The translations under genes were made by a program, and so were the position numbers. A stretch of 11,843 bases of DNA from Gymnopus androsaceus JB14 (Eukaryota; Basidiomycota; Agaricomycetes; Agaricales; Omphalotaceae): assembly GCA_009733575.1 (NCBI GenBank), contig ML770281.1, positions 1-11,843 on the forward strand. Direction: 5' to 3'. The notes beneath the pieces are model-generated. The model was given only the letters and a program-made list of their open reading frames with translations, had not been told where the DNA came from and ran no database searches. Of the stretch, positions 7,935-11,843 are shown in pieces. Within the stretch, counting starts at the first letter, position 1. Each line of letters begins with the position of its first letter.

Positions 7935-8180
7935 CGCTCTAGCGGGTGTAGGCAGAAGTGATGATGGAGCAGCCAAGATCGTTCGTTTCCCTTGGACCGG
8001 CAAAGAGGATTCGGAAGATCCTAATTCTTCTTCAGGATGGTCATACCTGTCATCTAGGCGTAGTATTGTGGCTTGGGATGGAGCAGCGACAAGTTCTGCT
8101 AGCACCGAGGTACAATGGCACTGGAAGACCTTCTTCAGAATCGGGTCGCTCGAAGGAAAAACATGAAGACATACTTTCGG
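7935..8180 (-). pseudogene. Possible upstream exon of the conserved gene
   Basis: A minus frame is open from a possible acceptor (TAATAG, 8186-8181) to a TGA at 7934-7932. It contains LHVFPSSDPILKKVFQC, LAELVAAPSQATILRLDD and PVQGKRTILAAP. A GTGAGA donor overlaps the stop, but that donor is in phase 2 while the next exon needs phase 0, so the joining is unsolved. The + strand is also open across most of this stretch (7903-8166), so the strand is uncertain. It is assigned here only by position and orientation next to the clear exons. Confidence 0.3.
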
Positions 8181-8183
8181 CTA

Positions 8184-8581
8184 TTACGGCGTTGAGGGGT
8201 AATGGTATTAAATCTCGGAAGCACAGCCGACTCATGCGTTTTACCATGAACGACCACAAACAGTACGCGAACTTCGAGTCCTTCGTCTGCATCTATGTCT
8301 GAGAGTACTGGTTCCCTGTGAGCCCAGACATAGCAGCTTGGAAACACCGTAGTTTAAGGTCGTTGCGGACCAGGAGCTTCAACTCATGACGGCTAGTGTT
8401 CCCTCCTCAATTAAGATTGAGGTGAGCTGGCCATGTATAATATATACTGAGTAAACTATTGCAATAAGCGGTTATACAGGTATCAATTCCAGCTATCTAA
8501 CCGGCATACTTGGTCTATTTTGTGTATATGTTGAAAAAAAATAAGAGATTTGAAACCCATGGCTCAGTATCTTGAGCCAAC
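8184..8581. other. Spacer between the conserved gene and the transposase
   Basis: No secure gene. A minus ORF (8347-8135, with LEVRVLFVVVHGKT) might be a further upstream exon of the conserved gene. A perfect hairpin, CCTCAAT/ATTGAGG with a 4-base loop, lies at 8405-8422. From 8440 to 8550 the DNA is AT-rich and would hold the 3' untranslated region of the transposase. No terminal inverted repeat of the transposon could be recognised. Confidence 0.4.
8561..8578 (-). other. Hairpin just after the transposase stop codon
   Basis: GGCTCA/TGAGCC form a perfect 6-bp stem with a 6-base loop, three bases downstream of the transposase TGA (8584-8582). On the minus strand a run of eight T residues (8538-8531) follows about 22 bases later. 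It may aid 3' end formation, or it may mark the inner side of the transposon end. Confidence 0.4.
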
Positions 8582-9860
8582 TCAATGCCTAGACAGGTTC
8601 ACCAAGACAGACCTCCCAAGAGAGTAGTCAAAGCGAGCAGCGTATGCAATGATATCATCCAAGGTAATGACATCAGTGGTTGTACTCAGTGTCGAAGAGT
8701 ACGTTGTGGCAGAGAAATGAGGGTATCGGAGAAAGGGATCGTACAAGTGCTTCGACAGCCGTTCATAAGGCCGCACATGAACATGCAGAATGGTGCCATT
8801 TGGCGTAGGCTTGTTTTCAATCCACTGGATTTGCCCTGCCACTGGCGCCTGGTTTGGGAGAAGGTCTGTAAAAGATGTTGGCATTGCCCGCATGCGTATC
8901 AACTCCAGAGAAGTTGACACCATCGAACCAAGCATAGGCACGGTGAATGCCTTTCATTTCAACAAATTCTTTAGTCTGGTTGGTAGTATTGGCTGGAACA
9001 AAGGATTTGTCGAACAGAACCTTCAGCTGTTTGATTGCCTCAGGACAGTCCAGACAATGCAACCAGCGGCGGATATTGGCTGTGCGAACCAGTGTCTTGA
9101 TCATTGTGGACTCCATGACACCTAGGATACACCGATGATGAGCTTGGCCACTCGAAGGAGAGACCAAATACCTACCACCAATGTGATCATTTGTGTTAAT
9201 TTTTTGTATGACGCCAATCAAGCGTTCGAAAGGAAAGCACCACCAAGAAAGGATGGGTCCAAATAATAAAAGAAAGTCGTATATGTGTCCTACTGCATGA
9301 ATGTTAGGGCATGCAACACCTTCTCGAGTATGTGGGAAGAGAGTCCGCAGATGCTTGACCCAAAAATCAACATAGTCCCGAAAGGCTTCGGCGCGTGCAG
9401 ATATCATGGTGTACCAACAAGCTATGATAGTTGCCTGGAAGAGCGCCATTGTATGATCAAGAGCCTTCAATAAGAGCCCAGATTCGGACTCATCATTTGG
9501 GGGAGCACAACCATTGTTATCACCCCAGAGAGTAATGAGAGCGACTGGAAGGAATAAGGAGCTTAGAATTCGCCATTCGCCTGCTTTGATGGATCCTGCT
9601 TTTGCTTCGCCATAGTTCATTGGCACGGAATCGATCCATGACGGTCTCTTTAGTCTCTCGAATGACTTTCTGGATATGGGAAAGTGTTTCAGGCGTCCCT
9701 GTTCTGAGTATGTGAGCCACGGAGCTGAGTGGTTGTTGTAATCTCTACAGATAGAGTGAGTGGGCCTGTTATGATAGAAATTAGAGAAATCATTTACCCA
9801 GTTGAGTAGCAGAGCGATGTAATGGTTTTTCGTCTTTGCAGCCTTCTCTGAGGGGAACAA
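8582..9860 (-). pseudogene. Transposase C-terminal third
   Basis: The frame 9860 to about 8860 encodes HYIALLLNWVNDF, RPSWIDSVPMNYGEAKAGS, EWRILSSLFLPVALITLWG, then NIHAVGHIYDFLLLFGPI and SWWCFPFERLIGVIQKINTN. The FPFER Glu is likely the third catalytic acidic residue by analogy with Tnp2. Near 8860 the frame changes by one base and continues as QAPVAGQIQWIENK, DPFLRYPHFSATTYSS and SVLVNLSRH before TGA. This matches the usual end of the family, so the stop is natural and the C-terminus complete. Apart from that shift this third is well preserved. Confidence 0.85.
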
Positions 9861-10580
9861 GATTGATCAAGGCCCTGCTTCCTCTTCGATCTCTGCTTTG
9901 TGCATTGCACAAAAAGAGAAGATATGTTTCCACATAGTGTATTCAGCTGCAGTGATAATTCCAACGTGTGAACAACAAATTGCACGAGCGCCTTAGTGGC
10001 TTGGTTATCAAGCCGTGTCCACACCTGATTTAAAGTCATGGAATCCTCCCCTTCAAGAGCTAAACAAAGCGTCTCCTGGACTTTTGAAACATCCGGCACA
10101 TGTTTCTCTTTCAGCCTGGGAAGCTCAGGGACAGCCTCGGGTTTGTATCCAATCCAAGGCCAGTCAAATGCATACATGAGGCCATCAGTGTTGTGCTTGG
10201 GAGCTGCAAGCGTCGAGACGAAGAACATGACAGCAGTGATAGTGAACGACACCTTCGAGAATGCAATGCATGGCATCAACAACTAGCATTCTCGTTGGAT
10301 CCCAATACTCAAGTATCCAGAGAGAAGACCATTGAACCCCATGATTTTCGAAAAATGTCTTTTCCATTCAGGCAAGAGTTTGTGCTTCCTTGTAAGCCCT
10401 AGACCAGTGACGAAGTTCCTCTATGTCTCAAGGGACACAGAGGCTATGATCTGTATTGTAGATCTGATTCTTTCCTCGAAGTTGACAGCAACTGCAAGAT
10501 CAAACCCAACATGTGTCCCTGGAGACCAGCAATCTTCTGAGCCGCAGGCATATCGTTGACATGGATAGGAGGATTCCAGC
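9861..10580 (-). pseudogene. Transposase middle part with the DxMH motif
   Basis: From 10580 downward the frame changes several times: VNDMPAAQKIAGLQGHM; then DIEELRHWSRAYKEAQTLA, a TGA, and ENHGVQWSSLWILEYWDP with VVDAMHCILEGVVHYHCCH. The Asp of DAMH is the likely second catalytic acid of the Tnp2 DDE fold. A further frame gives GLMYAFDWPWIGYKPE and LDNQATKALVQFVVHTL. The pieces lie in the correct order for one protein. The breaks could be old indels or unrecognised short introns. Confidence 0.75.
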
Positions 10581-10581
10581 T

Positions 10582-11540
10582 TCAATGATGGCGCCTGACT
10601 CTGAGTCTGCTGTGCAGGAGCATTTGAATCCTGGCCGACCATGCCCTGGCAAACTGCTCAATTACCGGTCGGACGTAGTGATCAATTTTGTCCACAGAGG
10701 GTTCATTTGGGCCGGGAATGATGTTGATATACATGTTTTCTGGAAGATATCGGATAGAGGGATCAAGAGCCAGATTAGCAGCAAGAAATGATGCCGACGG
10801 ATTCGTGGGCTCGACAATGAGTGATACCATTTGGATTAAGAAGTCCAGGTGTATTGAAAACGCGAGACGAATCTTTTCTCCTCGATCCACAAACAGTTTC
10901 ACCATCGGGTCCTCTGAAGTCTTTGATGAAATCCGCTTCGAAGACATTCTCAACAGCAGGCTGACTCTTTGCCACTGCGGATAGTGTTCTAGGGCTGGTA
11001 TCAATGGCTTCGGGTGGACTGATGAAGATACGTTGGGTCGGCGAGACAGCGTGCGAGGTAGTCGGGAAGCGAGGCAACAAGATATGGCTTTACAGGCTGC
11101 AAGGTACCGTCGCAGTCGACGACACAAAAGGCCGGTACCACACTTGGACATACCAGCTTCACCCACAATATTGTTCAGGCAAAATTCGGGGTAGTCATAG
11201 AACTCCTTGCCCCCCAGCGAACGTGCTTTGTTCGTGAAGTTGCAAGAGGGACACGCGGCGTACATGTCAAAGCGACCGTCAACGCCGAACTTCTTGAGAG
11301 CATCAGCCAAGGAGGTAGGCATATCGGCAATGATCTCATTCTGAAATTCCGAGAACGGATGCGGGATACTGCTGCCTTCGGAATCGATCGTGGACATTCC
11401 AAGTTGGACGCACATTACTGCGATAGCGACGATGAAATTCGTGCGGACCACGGATAATCCGATGATCATATTGCAGATAACTGCTAGGAGTATTAAAACT
11501 TGATTTATTTGATCCATTTCTGCAATGTCTATATCATCCA
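10582..11540 (-). pseudogene. Transposase N-terminal and zinc-motif part
   Basis: From the acceptor at 11541 the frame reads VDDIDIAEMDQINQVLILL and VVRTNFIVAIAVM, then MYAACPSCNFTNKA and YPEFCLNN (a CxxC...C zinc-type motif). After a frame change comes LQPVKPYLVASLPDYLARC, then FIKDFRGPDG and, shifted again, KLFVDRGEKIRLAFSIHLDF followed in yet another frame by LNPNG. The LDF/NPNG segment matches the Tnp2 motif holding the first catalytic Asp. The original frame resumes with SIRYLPENMYINIIPGPNEP. Paired one-base shifts of opposite sign flank short stretches, for example around KLFVDRG. Confidence 0.8.
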
Positions 11541-11589
11541 CTGCAATGATATGAGCATTGTTTAAATGGGGAAGACGTTGGACACTCAC
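11541..11589 (-). other. 49-base intron in the transposase gene
   Basis: The donor GTGAGT (11589-11584) and the acceptor TTGCAG (ending 11541) lie either side of a change of frame. Splicing joins CPIKIAA to VDDIDIAEMDQ in phase 1. The survival of good splice signals in a decayed element suggests that decay is recent. Confidence 0.75.
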
Positions 11590-11843
11590 CTGCCGCTATT
11601 TTGATTGGACATTGCGGAATGAGAGGAGCATACAGAACACAAATCTCGTCATAAATAGTTCTGACGCGTGTCTGCATTTGCTCCCTCCGGTCCTTCACAG
11701 GGTCTCCAGCACCTCTCATTCTGCGCTTTGATCTCGAATCAAAGCCATGAATTTGTCCGAGTGCCTCGCGAAGGAAAGCAGTCGCGTCATCCAGCCTCCC
11801 ACACTTGGAGTTCGTCCACAGTATGCAGTAAGGCTTTTTAAAA
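11590..11843 (-). pseudogene. Transposase 5' exon, cut by the window edge
   Basis: One minus frame is open from the right edge to the donor at 11589 and reads KPYCILWTNSKCGRLDD, ATAFLREALGQIHGFDSRSK, then TRVRTIYDEICVLYAPLIP. It enters the intron in the phase needed for the next exon, so it belongs to the transposase. No start codon is assigned because the frame runs off the window. Its first residues overlap the 27-bp repeat in a frame different from the one used at 4119-4145. Confidence 0.65.
11817..11843. repeat. 27-bp direct repeat, right copy, at the window end
   Basis: These bases are identical to 4119-4145. The copy ends exactly at the last base of the window, so its right limit is unknown. 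It lies at the edge of the transposase 5' exon. Confidence 0.9.

Larger units (their letters stand above)
8582..11843 (-). mobile_element. Tnp2-type (CACTA/Plavaka-like) DNA transposon, transposase region
   Basis: Nearly the whole segment reads, on the minus strand, as a Tnp2-type transposase of the kind widespread in Agaricomycetes, from an incomplete N-terminus at the right edge to a natural stop at 8582. Diagnostic parts are the CxxC zinc-type motif, IIPGPNEPSVDKIDHYVRP, VVDAMHCILEGVVHYH and SWWCFPFERLIG. Several frameshifts and stops break it. Terminal inverted repeats and target-site duplications were not found, so the element's borders are open. The 27-bp direct repeat at the right edge may or may not be related to its end. 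Confidence 0.85.

Noticed and set aside
7903..8166. Plus-strand ORF of 87 codons with FPWTGKEDSEDPNSS
   Set aside because: It overlaps a minus-strand open frame of similar length. I cannot decide between them from sequence alone and favoured the strand of the neighbouring exons.
8561..8578. Rho-independent bacterial terminator
   Set aside because: The introns and protein families show this is eukaryotic DNA, so the stem and T tract cannot be read in that way.
8350..8581. Terminal inverted repeat of the Tnp2 transposon
   Set aside because: No CACTA-like terminus, and no inverted counterpart could be found because the other end is outside the window.
8790..9125. Plus-strand ORFs antisense to the transposase C-terminus
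   Set aside because: The minus strand carries recognisable Tnp2 motifs throughout; the plus ORFs are shadows.

Overview
The window looks like nuclear DNA of a filamentous basidiomycete, most likely an Agaricomycete. The reasons are a Ty3/gypsy pol fragment and a Tnp2-type (CACTA/Plavaka-like) transposase of kinds common in mushroom genomes, several candidate introns of about 49-54 bases (89 for one) with GT...CTNAY...AG signals, and a protein segment resembling a family I recall from Agaricomycetes. It reads as a repeat-rich, decaying accessory region. I see no intact long gene, rRNA, tRNA or CRISPR array.

Layout. 1-72: acidic C-terminal tail of an ORF entering from the left. 73-411: no gene, but a dense cluster of small hairpins (280-400). 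409-2717, + strand: 5'-truncated Ty3/gypsy pol remnant: RNase H, linker, zinc-binding domain, integrase core, integrase C-terminus. It holds one reading frame broken by in-frame stops, then a one-base frameshift near 2196. 3050-4149, - strand: a two-exon unknown gene, tail to tail with pol, with a stop codon one base before its splice donor. 4119-4145: first copy of a 27-bp direct repeat whose second copy is the last 27 bases of the window. 4150-5017: AT-rich intergenic DNA with GCGCTTATTT repeats and a TGACGC inverted-repeat island. 5018-5493, - strand: a possible small four-exon gene. 5828-8180, - strand: a decayed gene of a conserved fungal type (F-box-like or unnamed), with one clear intron, a low-complexity insert and several frameshifts. 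8582-11843, - strand: a Tnp2-type transposase running off the right edge, with one preserved intron and several frameshifts.

How it fits together. The two transposon coding regions are degraded. Every in-frame pol stop can be explained by a single C-to-T change, mostly at CGA arginine codons, which fits decay of methylated CpG or a RIP-like process. Several frameshifts also occur in the - strand genes, so either old pseudogenes or indel-prone sequencing could explain them. The 27-bp direct repeats enclose about 7.7 kb holding the small gene, the conserved-gene remnant and the transposase. This could be a mobile unit with cargo, a rearrangement junction, or an assembly artefact at the contig end.
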